In this document: positions 36,771 through 49,071 of the stretch, one piece after another
How the letters are laid out: each line of letters starts with the position of its first letter
How positions within the stretch are numbered: position 1 is the first letter of the stretch
From: Ischnura elegans
Taxonomy: Eukaryota; Arthropoda; Insecta; Odonata; Coenagrionidae
Assembly: GCF_921293095.1 (NCBI RefSeq)
Contig: NC_060254.1
Location: forward strand, 110,694,917 to 110,758,916
DNA: 64,000 bases
Direction of reading: 5' to 3'
The notes under the pieces: generated by a model
What the model saw: only the letters and a program-made list of their open reading frames with translations
What the model was told of the DNA's origin: nothing
Databases searched by the model: none
Made by a program: the position numbers and the translations under genes

Positions 36771-37445
36771 GAGTACTAAGCAGGGATGGGATGTTTCAAA
36801 AGTGTTACCCGGTGGAGTGTTGGGTAAACGTGGGAGCGGATGGAGGAGAATAGGAATTTTTAGATGGAACGTCAGAGAGTGGGCCTTATTGCGAATTGAA
36901 GAGGGAAGTCTATGAAAGGAGGGTATAGTACGTATGTAATACTAGATGGAAAGCTACCTTAATTGGTAGAATACTGTCGATCTAATCCACCGATGCTGTC
37001 TCCATTCATTCCTATCCCACGTCTCCTCCTTTGTCTTCGTGAATTCTCCCATTTTAAGGAGACATATCAGTCCCGCTTACCCGATCCTACTTTGTATTTT
37101 TTGTGACAAAATAATCTCGTATAACTTACGATCTCATATTTGAGATTTTTATGGTATGTAAACACTGCCAACATTGTCAAAAAATTAATTTTTCTTAGAA
37201 AAGATATTTAGTCAAAACTTTCATATAAATGATACAGGTAAATGTTGAACGGGCTCTACTTTACATACCCTGAGTAAAAATCGGGGGTGGGGGGGGGTCC
37301 CTCGCCAGCCCCCTAAATATAGTAACACAATTACTTTGATTCATCATAACAGATATCAAAATATTGAAAAATCTTGGATTTAATGAATATTGAATAATCT
37401 TGGACAAAAGAAATTATTTGGAAAAATGAATTTTGTGAAAAATTC

Positions 37446-37640
37446 ACAGAGAAAAATCACTCACCCTGACTGGGGTTCGATTTCCAGTCGACTACTTTAG
37501 TCAGTTGAAGCTACTGAGGCGTCACTCTCCCATACAGAGATTTGTGGACTATACCGGACTTTTTTCTCTGTCGATTATTTACACTATTTGTACATTGCGA
37601 ATGACTCCGTAAAGTTATTACCGGGATTAGTTCCAGTACA
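37446..37640 (+). repeat. SINE-like repeat S2, copy 1
   Basis: It starts CACAGAGAAAAATC, has a GGGGTTCGATTTCC block resembling a tRNA B box, and ends with ATGACTCCGTAAAGTTAT. The same start and end words occur inverted at 46590-46724. No A box was confirmed, so tRNA origin is only suggested. Confidence 0.5.
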
Positions 37641-37740
37641 CTTTAATTGGAAAAATAAATTTATTTCCTTTATGAAAAGTGCTAAAGTTAGGTAAATAGT
37701 CCTCTTTTGAGTAGCCTGCTTTTAAAAAATTTCCCCCGAA

Positions 37741-37763
37741 CGGTATTCCTGGCTACGCCACTG
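37741..37763. mobile_element. Solo hAT-like terminal repeat
   Basis: The reverse complement begins CAGTGGCGTAGCCAGG, a terminal-repeat type frequent in insect hAT MITEs. The matching other end was not found, although G-rich sequence at 37283-37310 may belong to it. Confidence 0.35.
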
Positions 37764-40310
37764 CAGGTTGCGTAAATTGTAAGCAAGCAATATTTCACGA
37801 AATTAGAGCGCTAGAGCGGTCCCCTTCACATCAACCATAAGTTATTGTCAACAGTCCTACCTACGTTCTGCTAACCCTACCTTGTACTTTCGAAAGCGGT
37901 CATCCTCTGTCCTCTAAATACGTGACCTTGGCAGTTTTATTTTTTATTATGAAAACCGTTGAGTGATTTTCTCCATTGCACCATTATATGGAGAATTAAT
38001 GTTTATAATGTTATATTATGCCTAGATGATTGCGTGTTTTTAAATTAATTTCCGATCTGCCCTGCTCGGTAAAAATGAGTCAGCAAATCAAATGAAATTG
38101 TGGGGGTTCATTCTCCTGAATTATTAGTTCCTAAAAAATACGTGGAAGAGGAAGTTATTTTTGAGACGATTAGCAATCCGTTTCTATCCTTAGCTTGGTC
38201 TGCCCTCCGGCCTTTTGAAGGGCCTTTTCCTCTACCAAAAACTGAATCAGTCGTGGTGATCGCTTGCATTAGTTCTCTATCCTCCTATAGAAACATCCTC
38301 CGCATCATGAAGCCGTCTTTTCTTAAGTTTGAACCCCTTATTTGTAGGTGATTAAAAAAAGGTAATTATTACGAATAGATGTGTAGTTAAATAAATTTTT
38401 AAATTCGTCGCGATTCATTAGAGCTTAGTAGATACCTAGTCGTTGATTTATTTTAATTTCAATGGACGTTTTTTGGCGAGTGTCTAAGTTAACCATCCAT
38501 GCTTCGCTCCATCCAGAGGGGTTTTCTTTACTTTGTCTCACTCGTGGTAAATTACGTGATTTGTGTTTCTTTGGGAGATGTACAAAAAAGAAAAGTTTTG
38601 AGTTTAATTGTATGCTGGAAGTTAGTTCCTGCTTGAAAATTAGGCGTCTGCGTAAGTTTCTTTGCCCGTTCTTCTTTCCATTCTCTCCGTCGCGAGGGCA
38701 CCTTATTTGCACTACACGAGGAATCGCAGGGCCCAAGAATATCCTGAAAAGAAAGTTGTCTTTCCTTTTCCTGCACGGTTTAATTATCTGGTCGTGAAAC
38801 ATTAATTTTATCCAACTTCCTCAAATCTAATTTCTTCGTGGTTATCAAAGTCCTCAAAGGTAATGCGACCCTCACGGCCTTGTATTAAAAAAGCCGCTTA
38901 TTTGACAAAAATGAAAGTCCAACTTGCACTCCCATTCGTCTGAAAATGTTGAAAAATACCTCTGAGATTAAATATTGATATTATTATCCATTTTTCTAGA
39001 CTGCTTTATTTATGCTTTGAAGCTTACCTAGGTAACTTTGAACAACTGGTTGTAAGTAATAGGTCAGAAAAGCCTATTGCCATGGAGGGTGAAGAGAAAA
39101 GAATCGATAACGGGACTACCTAATGTTTTGGAGTCCGCGGTCTTAAAAAAATGACATACATGGCCTCGCAAAATCTCATCAAAACTTTGAATACGTTTCT
39201 ATTAAGACCAGAAAACTTTCATTAACTCATGAAGCTGGTATTCAAATGTGCATTATTTAGGAACCTAGACGTTGTTTAACTAGATTGTCATCCATTTTTT
39301 CGATAATACACGGATAAAATAACTTTAGACCAAAAATACGGCTTTACTTATGGATGTAATCGTGATATTTCTAATTTGATGTCTGACAGTGTAGTTTCTT
39401 GTCTCGCTCATTGAAGTAAGACCCCGACTATGTATAATTTGGGTCTTTCCTCTTTGTGTTTGGTAAATCTTATTAATTACAGTAGTAGTGGTGGGTTGTA
39501 AATTACTGTCTGGCTTATCAGGTTAGATGGATAAAGTTATCTAGTTGAATATTTATGGTGGAAGCAAGTAAATTAAATTCATCCTTAATTTAGGCGTAGC
39601 AGGAAAAAATTACAGAAAATAATTTTAATTCCAAATGCGAATCATATTTTTCACTCTGGGCGTGAAATGAGATTTTTTTGTCCTTTATTTTTTTAAGAAT
39701 TAAACTACGCTAAAAATATCGCTTAAAAGATTTCGTAACTTTTTTTCCTGAGGAAGGCTACTCACTTATTGTGGATAATGCTGAATGAAGTGGAAAATGG
39801 CTGGCTTATACTTCGTTTAACATTTGGTATCAACTTTACAATACATCGCATTGAGGTGAACAACAATATAAATTATGTCATTTAATTGGAAAAAATTCCG
39901 TTTTGTGCCATTTTGAGCCATTATTTCTTAATCCATGAATTTATGGCTTGCATTTAGAATTAATTTCACTTCATTATTGCCAGATGCGCTCGCAGAATTC
40001 TCTTCACCTTCAACTATAAGTGAATTTTAACACCTTCAAAGTTTTCGGTTTTGAATGACCATTTTGGCCCTATAGGTAGATGGGTTGAGAGGAATGTCTT
40101 TTACTGAACCCCAATCAAATGGGAAAAATGCAACTGAAATTATGTCGTTATTAGATTTCATCGTCAACTGAGAACAAGTGGAAAAAAGAAATTCGTAATT
40201 TTTTAGCGTTTAATGTCTCTTGCACCATATTAAAAAAAATTCGCATGCGATAGAGCTTTAAACACATAGGGATCGTAATCATTACGTCATTACATCCATA
40301 GCCTTCTCCT
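37764..40310. other. Non-coding, nothing recognised
   Basis: Opposed open frames at 38425-38802 (minus) and 38462-38797 (plus) overlap fully. Neither has domain features, so at most one, and probably neither, is coding. Confidence 0.35.
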
Positions 40311-40380
40311 ACGTATATATACGTATATACATCTACATTATAGGCGTGCCACATCTAGGGTGTTTGGCACGGGGTGATCA
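40311..40380 (-). repeat. LINE-B 3' terminal fragment
   Basis: ACATCTACATTATAGG, then CCACATCTAGGGTGTTTGG and CACGGGGTGATCA is the inverted LINE-B tail including its (TAGATG)-like end. A self-complementary ACGTATATATACGT lies just before it. Confidence 0.6.
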
Positions 40381-42599
40381 CATACCAGCGCACAGTGAGT
40401 GGGCGGAAATGGTAAAGAGCTGGCTATAGCCCAATTTTTTACCATTTTGTATTGATCCAAAATTACATAATAATGTTCTAGAATGCCTAGGTACCCAAAT
40501 ACGTCAAATCATTTTCATATATGCTACTTATGTGTGTATTATATGGTATGTGTCCATCAAAAAGTGACAAAAAATCACGAAAGTCCAAAACTACATTTTT
40601 GGCAAAATATCTCAATGTTTGTTGCCCTGGAGTGCGGAAAAAACGCAAATATTTTTCTATTGGCGAATAGTATGTATCTATTAGATAGTATAAAGCTATG
40701 ATTCTTGGATAATATCACTTTCCGAATGGCCATTATACATTAATTAAAAATCAACTGTTTTTCGCATTAATGTTTACTAAATCAGAGATAAAATTACTTG
40801 TCTCCGCGGTGATATTTTCATCAACAGATAGAGCGATGTTTATTCTATGTAAGGGAACAATAAACTGCTGCGAAAACTTGAAACTTTCCGATGTTTTCGT
40901 GATAAAGCAAATTGATGTCGGGCGGTTCTCGCACCCAATGACCCGCAGTACACGGGGTAGGCACTCGGGAACTTTGGGTTATATGCGTAGCAATCCGTTT
41001 GAGAGACTGGATTTTCCCTAACTCCTGAGTGCATTGCATTCAACTACATATCATTTGCGGTGCCTTTATTGTATATACCCTCTTCTGACGGTTTTACCCT
41101 TGATTCTTTGCGCGGAAGCCACGTTCGGACGGCAATAAACCTAACGGTTCGCGCGCCTTTGTCCTCGGCGGCTGCCCCTCTATGTACCCAGATTTGTTCT
41201 TTTAATTTGAAAATGTGCAATTTTTTCCATTCTACAAATTGGGTTTTCCCATAATACACCGTCTTAGCTATTTGGCTCGCTCATTTCCAGCCGAGTGCTC
41301 AAAATCAGTCTCCCTTAAGAATCCCTTGTCGAAGTTCGTGGCGAAGGACAGTCACGGTGTATTGGCCTAGTTATGGATAAAGCGAAAGTTACTCGCCAAG
41401 ATTTACATAAGGTCTTGGCAAATAGAGGTGGGTCCATGAACCAGAAGAAATCATTCGTGTTGGAGTTTTTACACAAAAAACTATTTTTGGAAGACGAGAA
41501 ATTTAAAACTTTGATTGTAGCCTAATAAGAAAATATTTTTTTCATCTATGTTTCCGAAATTGTGACGAGCTCTCCAGAGTGAATAGTAGATTACTGAATT
41601 TAAATAAAATTTGGTTTAAAAAGTCAGCAAGACTTCCTGCCACTATATTAAAATATCTTTGAGTTGGTAAAATAATTTCTCGACAATCCTAAGAGAGTGC
41701 AATGATGAATCCTTTTCTAAGAATTTCGGACGACCTAATTACCCGCTTCTCAGTAATTTTGATAATTGTATCGGCAATACTTGATATGATACGTTTTTTA
41801 TGTATGATACGAAATGATACGTTTTTTTCAGTTTACTGTCTTAAAACAACTAAACTGTACGCAAAACTTTATCCACATGCCACCAACTATTTACAAATTT
41901 TTAATACATGGAGCGGGAATAGTCAAATTGGACATTCTTCCTATTAGAAAGCTTTAAGCAGAGACGTTGGAAGCATGAAACAAGGATATAAGAAGATAAC
42001 GTGAATAACATACCAGTAAAATGTCTAGGATTGGTATAAAGAATGACATTTTCTATAGGCATTCTGCTTACATCGGATCCTTTTATTTCTTGTTCTGCGG
42101 CGGTTCACCGTAAAGTGAAAAATTACGAGAGGATGTGAAAAATCTTCTGGTGATCGAAGAATATATTTTGACAGATGAGATGTCTTCATCCTCTGACTCA
42201 GAATAGGAGTTTAAGCCTTTGTTTTTGAGCAATTAGCAATACAATATTTCTTCATGGAATTTTTTATATTATTTCGCTTCAAATGCCAAAATTTCAAATT
42301 TAAACACTCATTAGCAATTTTTAATCCTTATTTACCCTTTTCGTAGCTATTTGATAGCTTTAACGTTGTTATCAGTGGAGGAAGTACTATCTTTCCGTTG
42401 ATATTAGCGTATCAGAAATTTCAAATTGCCCCTGAAAAATATGCTTTCCGCGTCAGTTACCCTCGTTTTTTATTTTCACCGCCCTCCTAAGCAATTTTGT
42501 GGAATAAATAATCCTAATAAGTTTCTCTGCATCTTTAAAATACAAAGTATGCAAATTATCATTAATCTAGCCATAATTAAGGGTGCAGCGAGTTTTGGC
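40381..42599. other. Non-coding, nothing firm
   Basis: Apart from the small ORF at 41373, no supported gene or repeat is seen. A stretch at about 40915-41180 is mildly CpG-rich. Confidence 0.35.
41373..41525 (+). CDS. Uncharacterised 50-codon ORF
   Basis: Starts MDKAKVTRQDLHKVLANRG and ends FKTLIVA before a TAA. Composition is charged and looks protein-like (acidic and basic helix-forming residues, no low complexity), unlike most open frames nearby. I recognise no family. It could be a small gene, a single exon or a transposon fragment, and chance cannot be excluded. Confidence 0.2.
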   Translation: MDKAKVTRQDLHKVLANRGGSMNQKKSFVLEFLHKKLFLEDEKFKTLIVA

Positions 42600-43085
42600 C
42601 AGGTTTTTTCGATTCCCGTCCACATGTGCAGCGTTCAAGAGGATTCCCACATGTACACCACACAGTCGTAATAGTGTTATGCTTACTAGTAAATTATGCT
42701 ACCAAATTCATGCAAAGGCAAGCATTGCCAACTATTAATGAAGGCTATCTGCCTGTGAATCTAGAACTTGCCAAACAAGACGTTAGATATACTGGGAAAA
42801 TTCAATAACATGCATTAAGGAAAGTTAGTGGGCTAAACTTCACGTCAACTAACCTATTTGTAAGTCCTGATGCTGCCGTTATAATCTGCTATCCATAATG
42901 AGAAAACTACATTCTGAATCTATCTGTTCTGTCTATCTCTCTCATTTTATATTTATGATCTGATCTAGCGTAGTATGTTGGCGTTCGTAAGATATGGCTG
43001 ACATCGTCTTATCGATCTTTTCACGAGGTAAAATCGACGACCCTTCCGCAAATAAGTTGATGACGCAACGAACTTATGCTAAAGG
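42600..43085 (-). mobile_element. LINE-B remnant, RT C-terminus and 3' region
   Basis: The minus strand over about 42870-42930 reads NVVFSLWIADYNGSIRTYK, the degenerate FF...IADYN terminal motif. Upstream (about 42945-43010) DNA matches the GRSDHINKIR region of 10183-10484. The 3' side keeps the CACATGTACACCACAC part of the tail region shared with 13780 and 33715. Confidence 0.6.
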
Positions 43086-43689
43086 TGTTTACGCTTTTCA
43101 TTGTCGGCCACCTCTTGGCCTTGGACCCGGATGTCGCGTGATTTGCTATCGTTAACAATCTGGTGAGCTATAAATTCCCTCAGTGCAAGGTTTTTCTCGA
43201 TCGCGCAAGTTAACCAAAATTCAAATGACGTCAGCAACTAATGGATATTGGGTGGAAAGTTTTTCCCTTTTTTATTTTTCATATCACGAGAGAATGGCTG
43301 AATTAGGTATTAACTTATTATTTTCGTGTCACCTACCTGAAGTATTTAAATTATTTCCGGTCTGAGTGAGCGACTCTACTGCTGCAAATTTTCCATTTCC
43401 TTTGCGTCCCAGTGTGACATGCTCTAGCGATCGGGGTCTTGCAATCATCCTTTCGCAGTGGACGTTCGCTTCCGCTCATTCCCGCCATGATGTCGGACAC
43501 GATATCGTTCATTTGTTGCGGTCGCGGCTCAGTTGGTGGCCGCTCACATCAAGCAACGTGCCAACGAATCTATTGATTTCTTAGTCGCCGTAAAAAAAGA
43601 GGTTCGCCTCGTGGCTATATCCTCTTTGGAAGGACACGTCATCACTACTCGACCTTGATTCTTTTTTCCTGACATATTGGCTGCTGCTG
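43086..43689. other. Non-coding, mildly CpG-rich
   Basis: GC rises between about 43370 and 43640. An open frame (43366-43584) has no domain. Nothing further is supported. Confidence 0.3.
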
Positions 43690-43694
43690 TCAGG

Positions 43695-43931
43695 TAGGGT
43701 GTGACCGTGGGTGGACAGATTGGCTGCTGACGGCAGTGTCCCTAGTTCAAATCACCATTGCCCCAAGTAAATAACCTCGAAGTCTATGGTGGCCCAGGGA
43801 AATCCCCATTCCCTTTTCCCCTGAATATATAACATTGATATGTGTTACATGCCTGTGACTTGATTTGGAGTGACCTTACCCTCTCCTAACAAAACCAAAC
43901 CTTCCGGTTAAGTCTTTGAGTGAGTGAGTGA
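43695..43931 (+). repeat. tRNA-type SINE S1, copy 1
   Basis: A head with GGCTGCTGACGG and the B-box-like AGTTCAAATCA is followed by a body ending TGACCTTACCCTCTCC, AACCTTCCGGTTAAG and a 3' (TGAG)4 tail. Related copies are at 45735-45955 and 59350-59450, sharing the body and, in the last, the GAGT tail. It is non-coding; mobilisation would depend on a LINE. Confidence 0.6.
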
Positions 43932-44933
43932 GTTTGCTTAAAACTTGAGCTGTCGTATTGAGTTTGAGGGAATTTATGCGAATCATTTTAATATTTGTCA
44001 TCTATTCAATTTAAGGGATCTTAAAATTAATAAAAATATAAGCCCGAAATAAATGAGAGCACCGAAACTCAAATACAAATCTGACAGCGATGTCCATTGT
44101 CATATCGTCAAAGCCAGAATGAATGTGTATTTTTTACAAATTAAATTAATTACGTAGAAACGATGTAAGAGTGATTGCAAATAAAATTTCAAACTCGATA
44201 AACTATAAAATAATGCACTTAGAAATATAAACTATTGAAAAGCGGAGTTTGGACGCCGTATATACTACAAAAAAATTACCTCCGATTTTTTCCGAAAAAT
44301 TCGAGGTTGGAAAATCATATTGCTGTCACAGAATAATGTTGATTAGGGTCTACACCTGCTGTAATTATCCTGAGTTTCAATTACGCTGCTTAATAACGCA
44401 AGGCTAAGGGCAACATAAAAACCGCCAACTCCGGCATAACTCCGGGACATAGACTGTGTGTGCAATTGAGATTCTTGAAGATGGATTTTATTGCCACTGT
44501 GATACTTCTCTTTCGTCGTCAGGGTTTAATGTAATGGAGATGAAATTTCCAATTAAAATGAACTATTTGTTATCATCGGTATCAGGCATTCAGAAACATC
44601 GCGTGATATCAGTTTACACCTTTTCAACCTAAAAATACTTGCATGAGTATCAGCCGATTATCGCAGTTCATATCCTAGTTAGTTCATATTTACTCTGAGG
44701 CTGAAATACGGGAAGATCAGAAAGGATTTTAGATATCTTCTAGGGGAATAGGGACAACATCATATGAGAACTTCTCCCTATTTCCAGGTCCGACAGAAGT
44801 GACAAATCAAGATATATATTTTGCTGAACGGATAGGTATGGGAATTTGCTTTCCCCCGAACAATCAAGGAGTTCAATAAATACTGGGCAGAAATTCGTTA
44901 GAGCATTTATTACCTTTTCTTTGTAAATGACCA
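43932..44933. other. AT-rich non-coding, nothing recognised
   Basis: No coding, RNA or repeat signal that I can support. Confidence 0.4.
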
Positions 44934-44986
44934 GTGTCCTAACACCCCCACCAAACGCCTATTGAAGCACCTTGCGGGGTAGTGTG
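44934..44986 (+). repeat. LINE-B-like 3' terminal fragment, second subtype
   Basis: GTGTCCTAACACCCCC, ACCAAACGCC and TTGCGGGGTAGTGT match, inverted, the copy at 62121-62172, so these two form a subtype in which TGTCCTAACACC replaces TGATCACC. Confidence 0.6.
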
Positions 44987-45012
44987 TTGCTGAAGAAAAA
45001 CAAGGTGAAGGA

Positions 45013-45585
45013 GTGGGGTGCGAAGTGAAAGACAGTGGGTCAGTGTTTCTTTTTTCCCTTTTGCCCAAATGTGGATTTTCTCTCTTGCTTCCTCCCTCTC
45101 TCTCGTATCGATTGGTCGTATCGTTGCATCGAAAGCGGTCCCCGGTCGACCTCTACCCCCTCTCCCCCTGCATGTCTACCCCCTCCCTCTCTCTCCCACC
45201 CCTGGAATTTTGCTCCCTCTTTCCATTCACCTCCTTACGGTCATTCTTCAGGAGCCAAACATTTTCTCCTCCAGAATTAAATGTGTATGGAGTTATAAAG
45301 TGTTTTGGATTTCATTATGTGAAGGCGATTCCATTTAAGTCACGCCCTAGACAGCAAATTGCATCCCCTGACAGGGTTATCTTCAAGAGAATTTTGTCCC
45401 TTGGAGATGGAACTACGGTAGATTTACGCGTTACTGTCAAAGGCGAACAGCTCAACTTCCCTGTTAAACTAATCATTTATGTTTCATCGCGTCTGAACAA
45501 CTCTAAAATTTTCAAAAGAAAACAAATCGTAATCGAAAACGTGGGAATTGAGATCTACGGCCTCAAAGATTTAATACGGAATTGA
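45013..45585 (+). CDS. Uncharacterised 190-codon open frame
   Basis: One of the longest open frames outside the recognised genes and elements. Its first half (to about 45270) is pyrimidine-rich low complexity and is open in three frames at once, so it is poor evidence. The second half follows an acceptor-like TTTTCTCCTCCAG (45275) and encodes a normal-looking stretch with FKRILSLGDGTTVDLRVTV and KQIVIENVGIEIYGLKDL before TGA. I recognise no family. It may be a terminal exon beginning at about 45276, or a chance frame. Confidence 0.25.
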   Translation: MGCEVKDSGSVFLFSLLPKCGFSLLLPPSLSYRLVVSLHRKRSPVDLYPLSPCMSTPSLSLPPLEFCSLFPFTSLRSFFRSQTFSPPELNVYGVIKCFGFHYVKAIPFKSRPRQQIASPDRVIFKRILSLGDGTTVDLRVTVKGEQLNFPVKLIIYVSSRLNNSKIFKRKQIVIENVGIEIYGLKDLIRN

Positions 45586-45734
45586 AAAAAGCAAAAAAAC
45601 CTCAATTGGTCGTATAACTACTCGGTCAATTGCATTTCCTTTCATTCCTCATTGAATCGAAGATATCCATTGTTGATAAGGAGGGAAATAAAAGCACTCA
45701 GAATGTGGGCAATCAAGTGAGCATTTAATTATGA

Positions 45735-45955
45735 GATCGGCAGCCTCATGAGCTTGGCTGCGGAAATATGGTTTCCGGGTTCGAATTCTGGATGAAGTCC
45801 TCGCGCATCCCCTAGCACCATCATCGAACTGCGAGAGGATCCAGCGAAAGAAACTGGCCCTTAATGTGTGAAATTCACACGTCTGTGACTAATTTCGCGG
45901 CGAGCTCTACTCTAGCCTATCAAAACTAACCCTCAGGTTGAAAATCTCATTTAGT
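45735..45955 (+). repeat. tRNA-type SINE S1, copy 2
   Basis: GGCAGCCTCATGAGCTTGG and a strong B box GGGTTCGAATTC form a tRNA-like head. The body has AATTCACACGTCTGTG and CTCTAGCCTATCAAAACTA, matching the other S1 copies. The 3' tail is lost. Confidence 0.6.
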
Positions 45956-46154
45956 GAATTGCTTAAATAATGCACTTTCTAGAAATAAGGAGCAACCGTG
46001 GTTTCATTTTCATGTAGCTCTATCATGGTTGAATTCAGTTACAGTATTGATCTAGTAATAAATGCTAACTTGGTGTCGTTCTTTAGTTAACTAGGGAAAT
46101 GGGATATTCCAATAGTCTTAATCAAAACTTTCGGCCGAGTATGGAACAGTGTCA

Positions 46155-46245
46155 ACGAAGACATGCTGCCTGTTGGTGCATACTCACCCCCTGCCAAACA
46201 CCCTTGAGGAAGAGTATTATTTAGATGTAGAAGTGATGTATGTAA
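46155..46245 (+). repeat. LINE-B 3' terminal fragment
   Basis: CATACTCACCCCCTGCC, AAACACCCTTGAGG and a TTTAGATGTAGAAG tail. The open frame 46087-46389 (minus) crosses this repeat and is not a gene. Confidence 0.6.
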
Positions 46246-46589
46246 CCGAAGTAACTCATGCTTGTAATTATTTTTGTCCTTGAGTAAAAATTCATGACTA
46301 AAATTTACTGCAGTGGATTCCTTTGAAACATTTCCATGCTGAATAGAGTTCCATGTTCGTAAAGCCGTCGAACATGTTGTATGAAACAAACCAAATTTGT
46401 CTTTTCTGAATGCCTATTTCCTCATAGGTACCGCTCAAATTTCCACGTGGAAGTACCTCCACATGTTTCTTCCGTTGCATCAATAATTTGCTATTGAATT
46501 CCTTGCATATTTTTTATTGAATATTATGATCATTTAAATACATGTCTAACCACGGGCGGAACATTTCTTTATGTGATTGAGGTATAGTG

Positions 46590-46724
46590 GGACTGGCCAC
46601 GTTGATAACTTTACGGAGTCACCCGCAATACTCAAACTGTGCGGAAATCCTCTAGACAAAAAAATCATTCGCCTTGACCGGGCTGCGAATCGAAGGCGAA
46701 TGGTTTTTTTCTCTGTGAAATTTT
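46590..46724 (-). repeat. SINE-like repeat S2, copy 2
   Basis: The inverted copy shares CACAGAGAAAAA and TGACTCCGTAAAGTTAT with 37446-37640. It contains an internal short palindrome (CATTCGCCTT against AAGGCGAATG). Confidence 0.5.
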
Positions 46725-47516
46725 CGCGAAATGTCATGGTGTGTTAACCCGAATACTTTGATTAAGCAATGTGAATTTTAAGTATTCTAAAATTGTGTTA
46801 AAAAAGGATCACAGATGCGAAAGCAGTATGTATCGCTCAATATGAGCAAAAAATTGGAAATTTATATTTTTTTAGAAAAGTACAGCCACTTAAGAAGATC
46901 ATGTTCTTATGAGGACGTTTCACTATCATTCGATAGGCCTTTTTCGCGACGATTTGCTCGTTTAAAATCAAGGGAAATAGGTCAATTGAAATATTCAAGG
47001 GAAATTAACTATTTTCAGCATTTCCCTCTGCACCAAATTTGGAAATTTATCCATAAAAATGTCTCCGGTGTATGCTTAAAATTTTTTCGTAATTCAGGAA
47101 TAATGATAGAAAGTTTTTTCTTTATCTTTTTAATATGGTAACCTATGTCTGTAACGAGTAATTTATCTTTAAAAAGACAAAGTATGTTTGGAGTGTGTGA
47201 TGCGTTCTTTGAAGTGAATATGCAATTAATGCGCGGAATTGAATTAGCTTTTTGGCGTAACCATTTCAAAATGTCCACGTTCAAATGTAAAATACCTACG
47301 TTAATGTACGTCTGCTTGCATTGAAATAAAGGATGTACCGTTGCTGTAACGCTGATCAGCAATGCATTTTCTCTAGTGTTGCGTTAACGAAGGAAAACAA
47401 GCGTTGGAGTGTACTCGTTAGCACTTGCTGTTTTCACATCTCCTTTTTAAGAATGAGGGAAGCTTTAGGGAAACAGCCGAACCACCGTCGCGAATATTTT
47501 TTCTATCTAGTTCATC
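46725..47516. other. Non-coding, nothing recognised
   Basis: Overlapping open frames on both strands at 46815-47141 and 47015-47362 have no recognised domain. Confidence 0.35.
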
Positions 47517-47572
47517 GATTTAATTGATTCCACGAGGGCAGAGAGATTCTTTGTAGTCCCACGAAGCTCTTC
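47517..47572 (+). repeat. Dispersed direct repeat R3, copy 1
   Basis: TTTAATTGATTCCACGAGG, then GCAGAGAGATTCTTTG is repeated with two or three changes at 50222-50258. The element type is unknown. Confidence 0.55.
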
Positions 47573-48291
47573 CTATTCTATTCCTCTTCGGACGAGGCCT
47601 TGGATTTTTTTCCGGGCCGAGACGTGCTTCAAGTCTGAAATGCTAGACAATGGGTCCTATCACGGACGCTTGGTTCAGTCAACGCGATGGATAATATGCA
47701 CTGTGGATGCTTTGACCGTTATTTTCTTTTTAAGTCCCTGTTTTACGAGTTATTTTGTGCTGTGACTGTTTTCAGAAACACATTCGGCTCTATATATACA
47801 ACTATTTACTTTTTACTGTAGAATAAGTTCCTACAACCTAGCTTTTTTCCAAATTTTCAGATTGAAAAAAAGGAGTCGAGTCCAAATAAAACTTGCCCAC
47901 CGGAATCAATATAGTAGATAATAATAAATAATGTAGTGATTGTCGAAATAGTACATTCATATTTACCTAAAATATATCCATCGTCAGGAGAGGGCCAGAA
48001 TATTTCTAATGCATGAGGTCTTTTCTAATCTACTATCAATCTTATAAATCTATTTGTACTGAATGTCCGTGAATTATTTAAGAATTATTACTTTCTTTCA
48101 TGACGTTGTGTTGAAAATAAATCATTGTGGTAAAAAATTTCAGGAACGCTTTTCTATTTCTACTGTTACGAAAAAGAAACGTCTTTGAAGCTGGAAACAT
48201 AATAAAATATACAGTGTTTTGTGATGTTCCAAGGAAGTTTCGACCCAAGTTTCGACATTACATTATGTCATTTTCAAAGGTGAAAATACCT
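47573..48291. other. Non-coding, nothing recognised
   Basis: No supported feature. Confidence 0.35.
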
Positions 48292-49071
48292 AAAGGGCAT
48301 AGCTGAATAAGATGGTGAAAAGTCCCCCCTCCGAGATTTTACCGGACTTATGGCATAGGATTTGGGATCAAAAAGGACTAACCTCCCCACACTTCCAGCC
48401 CCCTAGAGGCCCACTAGGGCCGGCTAGCTCGAAAATTCGATTTCCACTAATTTTTAAATATCTCGCGGTAGAAAGTGCACCAATGCAGTTTACGGCATTT
48501 AAGGGCTTTATTAATCGAGCAGATGCCTATTTTTTCACAACTTTTCAGCGGCATAAGGAGAAATGGGGTCGATTTTAAAATTTCAAGCGCTAGTTTTCAT
48601 AGAATATTTTTGAGAGGACCACAAAAAAATGTGTTTCGAAGGAATATTTAAAAACATATCGACTAATATAATGAAAAAAGAATATTTAGGTGGTGGAACA
48701 CCGCGAAAAAATAACATATGCAATTTTAGCCATTTTTTGTTGTTTTTTCCACGACCTATGTCCCCATAACACTCGTTTCATACCACCTTGCACATATTTC
48801 GTCCTCTCACCAACGATCAAACTCATACCGATTGTAATTCCAACCACAAATGACAGAATTTTTTGGATACTGCATTGAAAAATACGCTTTCTACCCCGAG
48901 ATATTTAAAAAACAGTGGAAATCGAATTTTTGTGCTAGCCGGCCCTGGTGTGCCCCTAACGGGCTGGAAGAGTGGGGAGGTTAGTCCTATTTGATCTCAA
49001 ATCCTACGCCCCAAGTCCGGGAAAAATCGCGGAGGGGGGACTTTTCACTCTCCTATTCGGCTATGCCCTTT
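48292..49071. repeat. Foldback element with ~200-bp inverted arms
   Basis: Bases 48292-48491 are the imperfect reverse complement of 48872-49071, beginning AAAGGGCATAGC and including GACTAACCTCCCCAC and GGGCCGGCTAGC. The centre of ~380 bases has no recognised coding sequence. It is similar in size and plan (about 780 bp, 200-bp arms) to the foldback element at 3150-3911, but the arm sequences are unrelated. Confidence 0.75.

Noticed and set aside
38425-38802. Fully overlapping long frames on both strands
   Set aside because: No domain, splice or composition signal favours either one.
40313-40336. ACGTATATATACGT palindrome as an operator or CRISPR-type repeat
   Set aside because: A single AT-rich palindrome next to a LINE tail. 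No spaced repeats occur anywhere in the window.
45750-45800. Functional tRNA gene suggested by the GGGTTCGAATTC box
   Set aside because: No full cloverleaf could be drawn. The sequence continues into a SINE body shared with other copies.
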